A DNA stretch of 64,000 nucleotides from Clitopilus passeckerianus. Lineage: Eukaryota > Basidiomycota > Agaricomycetes > Agaricales > Entolomataceae. A program made the position numbers and the translations under genes. Position 1 is the first letter of the stretch; every line of letters starts with the position of its first letter. The stretch covers positions 1-64,000 of the forward strand of contig CALYLX010000012.1 of assembly GCA_944990035.1 (NCBI GenBank). Direction: 5' to 3'. Below, in pieces: positions 48,164-59,670 of this stretch. The notes beneath the pieces are model-generated. The model saw nothing but the letters and a program-made list of their open reading frames with translations, was not told where the DNA came from and made no database searches.

Positions 48164-49789
48164 TTACATCTTTGCATGCATAGCCTTAAATACGGTCCAG
48201 ACATTCTGAAAAGTAAGTTTCTGAATGCCAAGAGAATCATAAACATTTTGAGCCTTGGTAGCATACTCTTCGGTAGAGAACGAGATGAGAGATGAGTCAC
48301 CCTCTAGTTGCAGACCCTGCAGCTCACGTAGCACCGGAGTGGCCTCAGGAGGAATAGCAATTAGGCAATTGCGGCCATTCCAAGCGGCAGGATCGCGGAA
48401 TGCATCATTTCTTGACATTCCTGATGGACCTGGTTTGTTAATCTGCTTTCGCATCTTGGCAGAATTGCGCCGGGCTACAAAGTTGTCAAGGGACTCCTGG
48501 ATAAGCTTGGACCAGAGCCACTGAACAAGCTCACTGTTGGTTGAGCATCAATCTACGAAGTGTGATTCATTTAGAAGACAAAGTATTTACAATTGAACTG
48601 GATCCTGATCATTATAAACACCCTCTTCCCTAGATTCAAATGCCTGGACTGCTGTATCACCTACATCAGCTCGAAGGGATTTCCACGAGCGTTCAATGGA
48701 AATGTTATGTACGCTCCTCAGATAGCGGTGGGGAGGCAGCTCGTTAGCATCGATCTCAGGTGCAAAAATCTCCCTACGCAGTATCTATCAGTCGTGACTC
48801 GTTGTCATGTTTGAAAGCCAGTAAACTCACCTCAGTGTCTTCATGATCCCAAAGGCTCGAGTTGTCTCTGACCCTTTATCCGTCAATAGCTGCAATGGCA
48901 TTCCTGGGTGTAGATTGATAACTGACTCAAAAGCTCTAGAACAGGATGATTGACATACCACCGGTCTGGATGATCAATTCCAGGAGCAGAAAGGCAATTG
49001 TGTGGCCCCGCCTGTTGCTTGGAACCGTCCATAGACCAAGCCATTTACCAGTTGCGTCGTCAACCACACCCCATATGGGGAAGCCAATCCGGTAGAGTTT
49101 ATCATGCCCGTCGGCACTCCAAGCCTCATGAATTCCAATTGGATGCTTGTCGGACCGTGGAATGCGCCGAGCAGTTGGGGCTCTCAGCGCAAACCCCTCT
49201 GGTGCGTGGGTACGCATGACCTTGTGGACGAAATCACTAGTGCGATAATCAAATTGTTGAGCAGTGATAGGCGCATTAAGGCAAACGTACCGAGGAAGAT
49301 GGACGCCTTCACCGAAGGCAAGATTGTGCCAAATGGTCTTGATTCCAGCCCGACCGGCCACGTCTTGAGCCATCTGGTTAAGAACCAGTTGTTCGGCCGC
49401 CAATGGGTCCATTCGCTTGATAGTCACGGAACTGCTGGTTAATCCTAGCTCCCTGCGTCGATTCTTCACGGTGGATGCGCTAAAGTGACATATAAATCAT
49501 AATGAGTCGTGTGTAGGATCGCTCGTGAATTGTACCCACCTCATCTTGATTCCGTGCTCGGTCTCTAGCAACCCTGCAATGTTCTCGTTGCTCTCTTTCC
49601 CTTCTGCATGATAACCCCTCAGAATAGCGGCAAAGGCTGGGTCCTTTGCAGAAGCTGTCCAAAATGTAGTACGGAGGGTAAGAGACTGACAATGTAATTC
49701 TGTACGCGCTTAAAGAACTTACGGAGCGCGTTCTCGCCACTGTACTGGTTCTTCCCTTTGGGGTTGCGGTTGTGAGAGGATTCAGACAT
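48164..49789 (-). CDS. Integrase-core (DDE/rve-like) protein, transposase-derived
   Basis: Starts MSESSHNRNPKGKNQYSGEN (49789) and runs through several exons to MHAKM-stop at 48164. The N-terminal part has a helix-turn-helix-like segment (NIAGLLETEHGIKM, STVKNRRRELGLTSSSVTIK). The catalytic core shows WSADGHDKLYRIGFPIWGVV, NRRGHTIAFLLLEL, LLTDKGSETTRAFG and RSVHNISIERSW. The D, D and E of these three motifs are candidates for the metal-binding triad, and all are present. The C-terminal part is conserved-looking without a named domain. Proteins of this kind are numerous in Agaricomycetes. No frame break is seen, so the gene may be active or domesticated. It converges on the alpha-kinase with about 60 bases between stops. 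Confidence 0.82.
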
Positions 49790-49903
49790 ACGAGGAGTAA
49801 TGCAAGTAGATATAGAAGCTGTGTGTGAAAGCCCGAGAGAGGGAGGGAGTCGAGTGGGTTTGCTGCTAGCCTGCTGCTGATCCCGCTCTACACAAATGAA
49901 AGG

Positions 49904-49911
49904 CTTTTATA
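49904..49911 (-). promoter_or_regulatory. TATA box of the integrase-core gene
   Basis: The minus strand reads TATAAAAG about 115 bases before the ATG, followed by a long C/T-rich stretch typical of transcription start regions in this genome. Confidence 0.6.
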
Positions 49912-52531
49912 CAGAAGACCCATATGATTTCTGCCGATGTTTCTCAGAGATTCGCCACTCATATGTCCTTGCAAACCGCTCACGAGTGTGATCATTGTCA
50001 AGGCCAACCATGAATGCACATGCTCGCTCTGAGGCAACCTTATTATTCCGACTCATTTTGCAATAGATAAATTCACGAGATACTAGTTGCCTCCACAGAA
50101 GTGTGACGAGTCGGAGTAATTCTTCTGAACACCTTGTCATGCTGCCTCATGCACTGGCTTATGGGGCTCGGTTAGAGAGATTCATATCCATAATTATTCT
50201 AAATTTCAAACCACTGCGCATAGTTTCATTTTGTTGCACATTTTTAGACAGGCCCAAGCTCACAAATGAGTCATATTGTTGATCATGGGTTAACTCCAGG
50301 ATAGCCCACGGAATTTCCGTGTGGAGACACAATGGATCTCTTATACTGTTATCAAATCTCATCAGCAGGGCGCGTCACTTGAACTAGAAACCACCTAGGA
50401 AAGCATTGGTTGACTGAATGGGCAGACAACTTCCTTTGGCATATACAGGAGCTATGAGAATGGCTCAAGCCTTTAGTAGAGTCTCATTCCCGCACATTGG
50501 AACTCTCATTTCATGTACGCCGGGCCAAATGCAGTGGCGCAAAGAAACTTTTGTCAGCGGCAAATATTCGGACCCCACCGCGGACGCGTACCGTGTTATT
50601 TGGACTTGTTAAATCTCCAAGGCCTAAGTATGATCACGAACCCGGCGATAGCCTCGGGCATGGCCAGGGCATGCGAGATCCTGGCAGCACTCCCCAAGCT
50701 TCAGTTTCTGCTCTTGCGAGTCTCCGGTAGCAGGCTAAAGTATGAATAAAATCAAGCATAAAATTCAAAGTATGAGAGTGACAATGCACGGTACACACTC
50801 CCACACACCATGAATCATGTATATGTCTTCACACCTTCCGAACACAGGCATTCCTCAACATTCCCATCAGCGCGTGGTGGGAATTATTCTAATAAACATC
50901 GTATATTCAAAGGTTTCCTGTCACGGAGTGCCAGGAGACCCGATGTTAGTGAGTTCCCATCACTCCCATACTTCCCATCAGTGGAAACAGACCATTGTCC
51001 CAGTCGGCGACCATACCCCTGACTACGAATACCACCTCCAGGAGAATCAAGGCCCAGGTAACCAATTCGGCATAAGGTTGGCACCATGGAACGCGAGCCT
51101 GCCCACGCTTGTCTTCCAACAGGCTCAGTACGCTTCTCGAGCAGGGACCCAGGAAAGGCTCGGGGAATAATGCACCGAAAGATGTCAGCATGGTGAGGTC
51201 ATCCAGATTGCGACTCTGATCCCCTCGCTATGTTCGCCCCTTCGGCGAAACTTTGCGGATGAAGATCTTGGCTACTCAGAGGTCTCCCGAAAGACCCGGA
51301 AAGGTACCTGGAGGTATCTCGCAAGATAAATACCATCCACAGGTGCAACAGAGTTGCCCAGAAAACAGTTGCTCTACGCTTGTGGTGCCGTAGCCAGGTG
51401 TGTTACGGTATCTTTCGCGGTAACCTTGAGGTTAACAAGGAGATCGACGATGGCAACACGGTAGCGATCATGCAGCACACAATTCAGAGGTGCGGGCACA
51501 ATATAGAAGGAATCAAAGACAGCCACCAAGACTATTATTAGGTGTGATCTGCTCGGCCTTTATTTAGAAAAGAGTGCTTTCGCCGGGAAAGACCACGCAT
51601 ATCCATCTGGGGTGGGCGGTCACGATAAGTGAACAAGGTGGCAGTTAGTCTGTGCTTTGTACCAGTCTGTCAGAGTCGATCGTCTCTGATCCTTCTGTGT
51701 CCATCTTGATCCTTGCGAGATCTGGTACTCTGTGAAGGTATCCATCGCCTGTAATGATCCTTACAAGTCACCTGTAAAGAACATCAGAGAGGCGCAAATG
51801 GAACCGTTAACCGTATCCTTGATCAGGGGGCTACAGAATATCCTGTCAGACAATTTACCCTAAGTTAACGAGGGTGCGGAATTTGAGAGATAGTTGCATT
51901 AGCTCTGTGTAGAACGCAGGTAGCAACCTTGACCTTGGCAAAAGCAGCGATCCACCCTGTTCCGGCGCGCCCGTTTCTGTGTTACTTAGAGCTTTTGAAC
52001 CAACAAGGGTAGGCGGGGGTTTTTGACGGTCTGTGATTCTGGGTATTGTCGGTGTTGTGGCGCAAATCTCCAAAACAATTCGGCATCTCCCTGCAAATAA
52101 CAGAGTCCGTGGTGTTCTGGAGGCCTACAATGATTTAATAGGCTGGAGGTCTTCGCTCCACATAAATTACTTCCGGGTTGAATACCAACTTCTGGGCTCC
52201 CCACAGAACGCTTGAATGCAAGATAACTCCGCCGACCGCCACCGACCCGATCTTGTGGGTAGCCTTTCGTGTTTAATCTGAGATAGATCAGTTCTCTAAC
52301 CAATGAAACATACAGAGCGTGCGTATATCTACTGAGAGAGCGGTTCCATGCCTAGTGCTCATTCAAGTTGTCATGACCGAGTCCAAACAAGGCAACGACC
52401 GAAAGTAGTTGTTTGCACGTGTTTGCCATAATAGCATTGAGTCCGTTGCGGGACTTTGTTGCAGCACGTTACAGTTTGTTTGAACTGAGCAGTTCCTTCC
52501 ATTCCTTTTCCCATTCATACAACTTCATGTC
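49912..52531. other. Gene-poor stretch with right inverted repeat
   Basis: No clear gene. It contains the right copy of the 28-base repeat (50989-51016) inside a 117-codon plus frame (50817-51170, including IVPVGDHTPDYEYHLQEN). Short imperfect palindromes (for example GTAACCTTGAGGTTAAC at about 51,421) are present. The last part is the ERF4 promoter. Confidence 0.45.
50989..51016 (+). repeat. Right copy of a 28-base inverted repeat
   Basis: Identical over 28 bases to the reverse complement of 44642-44669. Both copies point outward from the kinase/integrase pair. One possible reading frame through both encodes TIVPVGDHT, another DHCPSRRPY. Confidence 0.9.
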
Positions 52532-53919
52532 ATGACGACGGAACGGCGGAAATCACAGCTCGGCTCGCTCGAGTTCGAGAATTCAAAGCAGGGCTCGGTC
52601 CTTGATATACCTGGAATGTCGTCTTCCGAGACTGAGCCACACCTGCCAGGTTCAGAAAACGTGCTTCACATAACTGGGACAGTCGACAAACATTCAAATT
52701 CGGGTGAAGATAATGTGGATGCGCAGGAGGAGGATCCACGGTGGAGGACGAAGGGTGAATCCATCGACCATGGCATCTCGGTCGCAGGCCAGGGCTCGTC
52801 TTTTCAAGACCTATATGCTCAGGATACGACGACCAGCACAGTCTACAACGTGACCAAAGGCCACCTAGACGACGAAGAGGGATTCTCGGACCCGCTCAGA
52901 TCAAGCCAGGTGCCTGCTCTTCCGGAAACGAATGGCATGAAGGTGGCAGTCGGAGGGGAGGCGTTGTTACCGGATAGTGACGAGCAACACCTTTCTGGAG
53001 ACAAGAAAGTTTCGCCAATAGCAAGCAAACGTACTTCTCATCTCCAGCTCAACCTCAAGCCACCGTCACCTCAGCCCTGGGACCTTGTGGACCCGCCCGA
53101 AAGACCAGGTTCTCCGAACGTTCACAAGTTCTCTTCTCAGCAGGATGGAACGTAAGTTGTCTTTCTAGCACTGCTTTGAAGTGGTGACTGACCGTAACTA
53201 TATTCTAGTAATACCCGCCCTTTGATACCCAAATCTTCTTACTACTATGGACCTCCTCCTTCAGACTCGGCATTCGGCACACCTCCGGTTGGTCAGATAG
53301 GTGTGCATCACCCCCGGGAAATCATACGCGTCGAGCGTGATTACAGCGGAGGCGAGCTAATTCAGTTCGCTCCGGTTTACCCCCTTGAACTGGAAGGTCG
53401 AGTGAGTACGATTCCTGATTGTTTCTACCACAGCTATTGACGACGCTTTTTGGGATGTAGCTAACGCCGACCCAGTTTCTGGAATCTATCAATGCGATCA
53501 ATGAGCTACTCATCTCCGCTCATAGCCTTAGAAGATCAGCTATAGATAGCGTCTTGGCCATATTCACGCTGCAGCTTTCGCGGCTTTTCCTCGCTACTCA
53601 TTATGATAAGGTACGTGTAGCTTCTGATTTCGGGAGAATCAAGTGCTAAGGATAGGCATCCTAGGAAATGGAACGTCTGCGGCAACTCATCGAGAGTCTG
53701 AACGTGGAGGTTTATAACCCGGTTGGACTGAATATCCTATGGCCGCGGAAGGTGGCATTCCTCTTTGTAAGTTCTGCCTCGTTCTGTGCTTCTGTTCCGC
53801 ACGCACTGACAAAGCGGTTCTTTCGCAATTGTATAGCTGGAGATTGAGTACTACGTGAGTTGCTTGGCTTTCTAAACATGCACGTGTGTGCTCACACCTT
53901 TATCTGTTCCCCATAGTGA
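52532..53919 (+). CDS. ERF4: ERF4-type subunit of Ras palmitoyltransferase (Golgin A7/ERF4 domain)
   Basis: The N-terminal ~200 residues are Ser/Asp/Glu-rich and unconserved (MTTERRKSQLGSLEFENS). After the first intron (53152-53208) come Pro-rich text and the ERF4 domain: GGELIQFAPVYPLELEGR, PTQFLESINAINELLISAHS, SRLFLATHYDKEMERLRQLI, NVEVYNPVGLNILWPRKVAF and the family-typical end LFLEIEYY. Erf4 stabilises the DHHC enzyme Erf2, which palmitoylates Ras at the ER/Golgi. The last intron (about 53858-53916, GTGAGT...ATAG) sits immediately before the stop, so the stop codon lies in its own exon; without that splice a few extra residues would be added. No frame breaks. Confidence 0.82.
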
Positions 53920-55645
53920 TCGCTGATGTTGAGACGATCTTGTGATCTGTCTCTATGACGGTTGTCGGATCGAACCACCGTAGGACTCGCTCCCGTCGGC
54001 CCAAGCAGACTCTTTGCCTTCGACTATGATTTTGTACGGCTGGCATCAGCCCGCTGAGGGTAGAACTTGGCGAGGACGTGGGCTGGTTGGCATCCCCCTA
54101 GATGCCTGTCATCTGTCCGGCCCCTGAGGGGGTTGATGCTAATCACATTATGGAGGTTGAAGGACGCTCCTTTTCGCGCTGTACAGTCCTTCTTTGTCGA
54201 TTTACGAGCTGAAGGGGCAGGGGGGGTCTTGCATTATGTATTTAGAGGGACAAGATTATTTGTTGTACGTATTCTATCACTTAAACAACAATAATAATGG
54301 ATACACCAAGTTTTAACACGTTGCGCTGGGGTTTGTTGGCCCTGAGGAAACGCAAGGATTGACCATACGGGTGCATCTCCAAGAAATGATAATGTTGGCT
54401 GATAGGTATCTTCAAAGATGGCTCGCGTCTTCAGTACGGTGCCTATCCCTCTCAAACCCTCATTGACCAGGAGCCAGCCCTCAAAGAACCGAAACAAAAT
54501 GAAATTCGCGTCGCAAACAGATAGTCCGTGTCGGACCGCAAGGCGATTTACCTCGAAGAAAAAGACTTCGAAATGATGTCGTTTTTACAGTGACCGTCGA
54601 AGATTTGCTCTCGGGCGGGTGTAAAACAATATATATGGAGGAGGTCCAGCACCCGGCGTAGCTTCTAGTGTTATAGCCGGAAGATGCCAGTTGATTCTGA
54701 GTCTGAATTGAAACAAGAAAAACGGTGTTTATTTCCGTGGTTTGAGGTATTTGGGGTTGGCTCGATTCAGCCCCAAGAGGGGCGTATTGACTGACCTCAA
54801 TACATTCCGACTGCGCGTCAGGAATTGGCTCATAGCTGGCCCGATGGATGGGCGGGTATCCACAAGTCATGCAGTTTATGGTTGCCCAGTATCGTCATGG
54901 TATATGTTTCGATGTTATCAGATAGCAAGGAAACCACTATATCTATGTCGAGACCAGAGCGGGGAAAGAGACGGTCAGGGAAGGCAATCAATTGGAATTT
55001 AAATCAAATCAATCGTAAAAGTGCTTAGCTAATGAACGGCAGCGTAGCCTGAGTGGCCCTGACATCCGGCGGCTGGAGTAGACAGCCTGAGAGGCCTCGG
55101 TACAGACGAACGTATTGCAGTGCATAGAGAAAAAGAGAAAGTTAAAAAGGATCGATAGCCGTTATGCCCTTGTCTTCTGGTACTTGCGGGCATAAATGGG
55201 AATCATTCCTGATACTTCCAGCGCTTTTCTGGGTGGCGAAAAGGGCACGTTTTGTTGACAAAAATCATGAATTTGAGGACGAGTCATTGCGCTAAGCCAG
55301 TCGGATCCGCACTCTGTATTAAATTCGGCAAACATACGTGTGCCTTCAGCCGGTTGCTCAGCCGGAGTTTCAAAGAATAGATAATTAATTATTTTACTGG
55401 TAGAGGCGTGACCTTAACTATAGATTTGTAATATCATTGGACTCGCGGTGAGACTGGACTGGCTGCAATCTATCTCTTACTCTTAACCATCAACGTCGAG
55501 TCCTTTCCTCCAAGCAGCGGCCACTTCGTTCTTTGGAGGAATATCGTTAAACGTTTCTCGCCGTTGCTGACTCAAATCTCCTGAAATTTTACCGTTGGGG
55601 CCGCTCAAATCAGGTTATTATTCATCAAGAAATAAATTCATACCA
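53920..55645. other. Intergenic between ERF4 and YAP1
   Basis: About 1.7 kb without a supported gene. Minus-strand frame 54481-54870 (129 codons) starts protein-like but lacks a family or splice support. Short inverted repeats occur at about 54,050-54,140 and 55,163-55,196 (TTATGCCC...GGGCATAA). The YAP1 5' region lies at the right end. Confidence 0.45.
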
Positions 55646-57565
55646 ATGGATCCTTACGTCGTCGACAATTCTGCTCTTTGGGACCTCTCACAGGCTTCTT
55701 CATACACACATCTCGCGGACGACGATTTCCTAGCACTTTTGCAAAAGCAATTCCCTCAAGCGAACAACGATGCCAATGGGTTCACCAATGGCGTCAATCC
55801 TCAGAGCATAACGAGATACCCGTTGCCTAGTCTTTCGCCCCCATCAGAGGATAGTAGTCCAAGTCCCCCAAGTGCCACCAACAATAACACAGGCTACGCC
55901 GATGAAACTGGCGATTCTGCGCTGAAGCGAAAGGCAAGCGATGATGATCTCGACGATGACCCAAGCTCGAAATCATGTTAGTAGCGACGTCGGATCTTAT
56001 CAGAGTGTAGTATATTTACCTAGCTTTTATGACTTTAGCAACCAAGAAGGCAGCTACTTCAACTTCTCGCAGGAAGGTTTCGGGCGCAGCACCAGTGAGT
56101 CTACTCCATCCCCACCACTAGTAATTCTAATTGATGGCCAATCAAGCCCAAGGATGAGACGAGACTCATGAAACGTAAAGAGCAAAATCGTGCCGCCCAA
56201 CGCGCCTTCAGAGAGCGCAAGGAAAAACATGTAAAAGACGTGAGTTATCGCTTGCCGTTGACCTCCTAGCCAGCCCTCTGATATACTATTATTCAGCTCG
56301 AGGACAAAGTTGCTGCCCTCGAGGCCAGGAATGAGGCCAAAGAACATGAGAATGAGAATCTGCGAGATCTACTCGCACGGTTGCAAAATGAAAATCTTGC
56401 ACTCAAGCAGGGATCCTTCACCTTCTCTGTACCCCCTAATGCTGGCAGCTCGACGAATACCCCTCCTGGACCATCATCATATGCTTCCTCACCGCCTTTC
56501 TCGGCATCAAGTGCATCAACGGCTACTTCTCCTACAATGGCAACTCCAGATTTCTCCAACGTCTCAAATCCCCTAGAGTGGAGCTCGCTTACCGCATTCG
56601 ATCCAGCGATGTTGAACCTTCTCGATGATGCCTCTCAAGCAACAGCCACCGATGGTGCGCGTCAGATGGACTTCGGCTTTGGGCCAACATCAGGATTGGC
56701 AGAGGGCGCTCCATGGACCACCATTGCGAGCAACCCGATGTTTATGTCCTTCACCTCGAATTTTGATTCACCCCCGAACAACAGCCCCCCTATAACGTCA
56801 AATGGGAATGGCGTTCAGCTCAACAATAACAGCACCGACGCACACAATAACCTTTTTGACTTCAATGGGATGTCATGGTCACCGCCTATACAGAACACGC
56901 AGCCTTCTTCTCTTGAAGAGCTTATAAGTGGGTTCACATCGAACCCTCAGGATTTTAACTTCGCATCTGCACCCCCTACATCCGATAGTCCCGTTGCACA
57001 CCACGCAACCTCCAACCCTAATGTCATTGGTTCATTGTTCAATCACCAGCCTGCGTCCCAGTCACCTGCATCTAACTCGTCTTCTCCCTCGTCAACAACG
57101 TCGGATCCGTTATTTGACTCTGCGAGGGACAGCAGCGCGTCTGATTCGGATCATGACTCGCATCCTCCTGGTCATAACAAGGACCAGTGCCCGAAGACTA
57201 GAGGAGATTTGGCTAAGCGGATAGAGAGTTCCGGTCTATCTCCTTTTGCCCCCGTCTCAAACATGGCTGCGCTCAACCCATTGGTCAAATGCGCCGAGGG
57301 TACATCGTTCCCGAAGACACAGGAGAGTGACAGGAACGTTGAGGTCCTCACAGCATGGCGGAGTATCACATCGAACCCCAACTTCAAAGTATGTTCACCT
57401 CCTCATCGAAGAATTTGATGACGCTCAAGAGTGTCCTGTTAGGACGTCGACATAAACGACTTGTGTTCACAGTTCACTTCTAAGGCTCGATGCGACGGTT
57501 CCAAGGTCGTGTTGGAGCCACAGAGTGTGGATAGTATCTTGCGCAATCTCAGTACCAAGCAGTAG
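55646..57565 (+). CDS. YAP1: AP-1-like bZIP transcription factor (YAP1/pap1 type)
   Basis: Exons 55646-55976, 56039-56094, 56147-56239, 56297-57388 and 57443-57565 give 564 aa. Yap1-type factors enter the nucleus on oxidative stress and switch on thioredoxin, catalase and transporter genes. The basic region NRAAQRAFRERKEKHVKDLE is followed by a leucine zipper (VAALEARNEAKEHENENLRD, LLARLQNENLALK). The middle is Ser/Asn/Pro-rich. Two cysteine regions that form the redox switch are present: DQCPKTRGDLAKRIESSGLS with a later CAEG, and near the C-terminus DINDLCSQFTSKARCDGSKV. The protein ends NLSTKQ. All splice sites are GT-AG and the sum of exons is in frame. It converges on BRL1. Confidence 0.92.
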
Positions 57566-58117
57566 GCGTCGTATACCCGCTTACAGCTTTTTGCTGCTAT
57601 TTGCCGGGGGCAGGACGGCTGCGCACTTCGCAGCCTCGCCCTACTATTGCTGCCGTTGCCATGTCCCTGCAGGTGACATTCTCCAGCATCGCCCTCTGTC
57701 GCTGACCCGTTGCGTCTTGGCAATTTTGGTCTGTAACACATACCTTAGAGCTTTGTGTCCTTTACTCCTCATGTATCCATACGCTCTTGTTTCCTTATGA
57801 CTCGTGGCCCGTCTACTTTATGCACTTAATCTGCATACACCGTACGAAGAACAGTAGCTCTTTATTATCACTGTAATTCTCTCTTCCGGTCTGTTTGTCT
57901 CGCAGCTTTCCACTTTTTTCTAGTTGTTTGTATGCGGATATCTTGACATGTGTTTACTACATGGAACGTTGTATTTCTGGTATCGCTAACTATCCAATAT
58001 ATATTGCCCTACTGTGTTATGAAAACAAATAAAATATTGCACCCAATAGCGACTAGACATATGCATATAACAAGCACCATCGGATATACCACCAGACAAA
58101 ATAGGGGAGAAAGGCAA
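57566..58117. other. Convergent 3' regions of YAP1 and BRL1
   Basis: No gene. T-rich sequence with AATAAAATA near 58,028 is compatible with 3' end formation. Confidence 0.55.
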
Positions 58118-59507
58118 TCATTGAATTTTAACGGCATTGCCTCCGTCTAAACGCCGTCTTCTTGAAGGTGCTTCGTGTTCCTCCTCAACGAACTTGCCTC
58201 GGGTCTGGCCCCATTGAGAAGGAGCTGGTAAAGATGGGTGGTAATTTTCGCCGATGTGCGGGTATGGTATGGGGTTGGGTACTGCAGCGTGTTGAGGTTT
58301 ATTGGAGGAGCGGAAGAATTGCAACACAGTATTGACGAAGAGCGTCAGGAACGCCAACGAAGTTATTGTGAACGCCTGACAATAGATCTGGTTTAGTATC
58401 TCCGAGCTATGGAAAGTTTAATGGACAACTTACGAGAGCTTTCCAGCTTATTGGTTCTACGAAGCCGTTGACGACCTCCGCGATGAGCTCAGCACCTACT
58501 TTGGCACGGCCGACTTTGGCGGGGTCGCGGTTCATGCACGTTTCCCAATTTTTGCACTGTTGGGCCATTGCTGGGATTTGGTTGGTTGCGCAGAGGTTTG
58601 TTTTGAATTGGAGGGCGCATATGGCGATGTCCTGGACGATATCTGGGAGTAGGTTTAATTTGTGTGTGTATGGGGAAATGGAGAGATGGATAGTCACCCA
58701 TTGAATATTCGGATATTCGTTGTTCGACATCACGTTGGACGGTCAAGATGAATTGGATGAGTAGGTATAAGAATATGAGAGTGAGGGAGAGATTGAATCC
58801 AAATTGTAGATATCTGTTACGAAGGTCAATTGACCGCGTGTTAGGTGCATTGATAGCAGAACATACCCAAGAAGAACATAAGGATGATCAGATTTTGAAG
58901 GTGCTGGCGAAGGCATGTTTAGGGTATAGTGATTTGTGGTGGGTCCATGGGGGATCAAGCGACCACCATGGTGTTCATCAACGTCACTGTCCCCGTCCTC
59001 GTACTCTCCATTCCGGCCAGAGCCTTTGACTTTCGATTTAGACCTCTGCCTTGACTTGAATATCCGTTTCAAAGCACCGGGAGCAATCTGCCTGTCTTCG
59101 TTGGCCTCCTTCATAGACTGGTCAGGGTCCGGCTTTCCTGGGCTGGCATCGGTCATGTCAACATCTTTCAACTCTGGGAATGCCTTTGTCGGGGTGAAAT
59201 TAGGTGGTGGTGTCCATGCATGGACATCTGGTGTTCTAGGAGGTGCCGGTTGGTTGAAGATGAAGGGTACATTTCGGTTTGCCCCAAATATTGGTGGGTT
59301 CGGTGTCCCGAATGGTGTTGTGGTTTGGAGGTCCCCATGAGGTCCTTTGGCAAGTTTAGAAAGGTTAAGATAGAGAATTTATATGTACATACGTTTTCTA
59401 GAGCCAGAAGGTTCATCGTTAGCTTGCGACCATGAGGGTTTAATGGATGGACGATTGGTCCATTCATAATCCATTGGTGCTTCGGTGCCTCTTTCAGTAC
59501 GCGCCAT
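58118..59507 (-). CDS. BRL1: Nuclear envelope protein BRL1/BRR6 (Brr6-like C-C domain)
   Basis: Starts MARTERGTEAPMDYEWTNRP at 59507. A disordered Pro/Ser/Asp N-terminal half (PFGTPNPPIFGANRNVPFIF, DMTDASPGKPDPDQSM) is followed by a first membrane segment (FNLSLTLIFLYLLIQFIL). Next comes the lumenal domain with four conserved cysteines (DIAICALQFKTNLCATNQIP, AQQCKNWETCMNRDP) and AEVVNGFVEPISWKAL. A second membrane segment (TSLAFLTLFVNTVLQFF) and a short basic tail end at NAVKIQ. The Brl1/Brr6 family sits at nuclear pore assembly sites and influences membrane fusion and lipid composition in fungi with closed mitosis. The gene has several short introns and no frame break. Confidence 0.9.
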
Positions 59508-59670
59508 AGTCAACCAAGACAGGTCGTCAGCTGTACAAGTCCAGAAGAAAGCGTGTTAACGTCGCCGAACGCGTTCAGGGTAGTGTGCAGAGCCAACAAA
59601 AGTTTGGTTCATGCGTTGACGCTGCGCGCCACGGGTCAACGGAACGTGACCCCCGTTACTGCACACAACG
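59508..59670. promoter_or_regulatory. Divergent promoter region, BRL1 (-) and CLPP (+)
   Basis: 163 bases separate the start codons; no obvious TATA box. Confidence 0.45.

Noticed and set aside
54481..54870. 129-codon minus-strand frame
   Set aside because: The opening part looks protein-like, but there is no family match, promoter or splice support, and noise frames in the window reach similar lengths.
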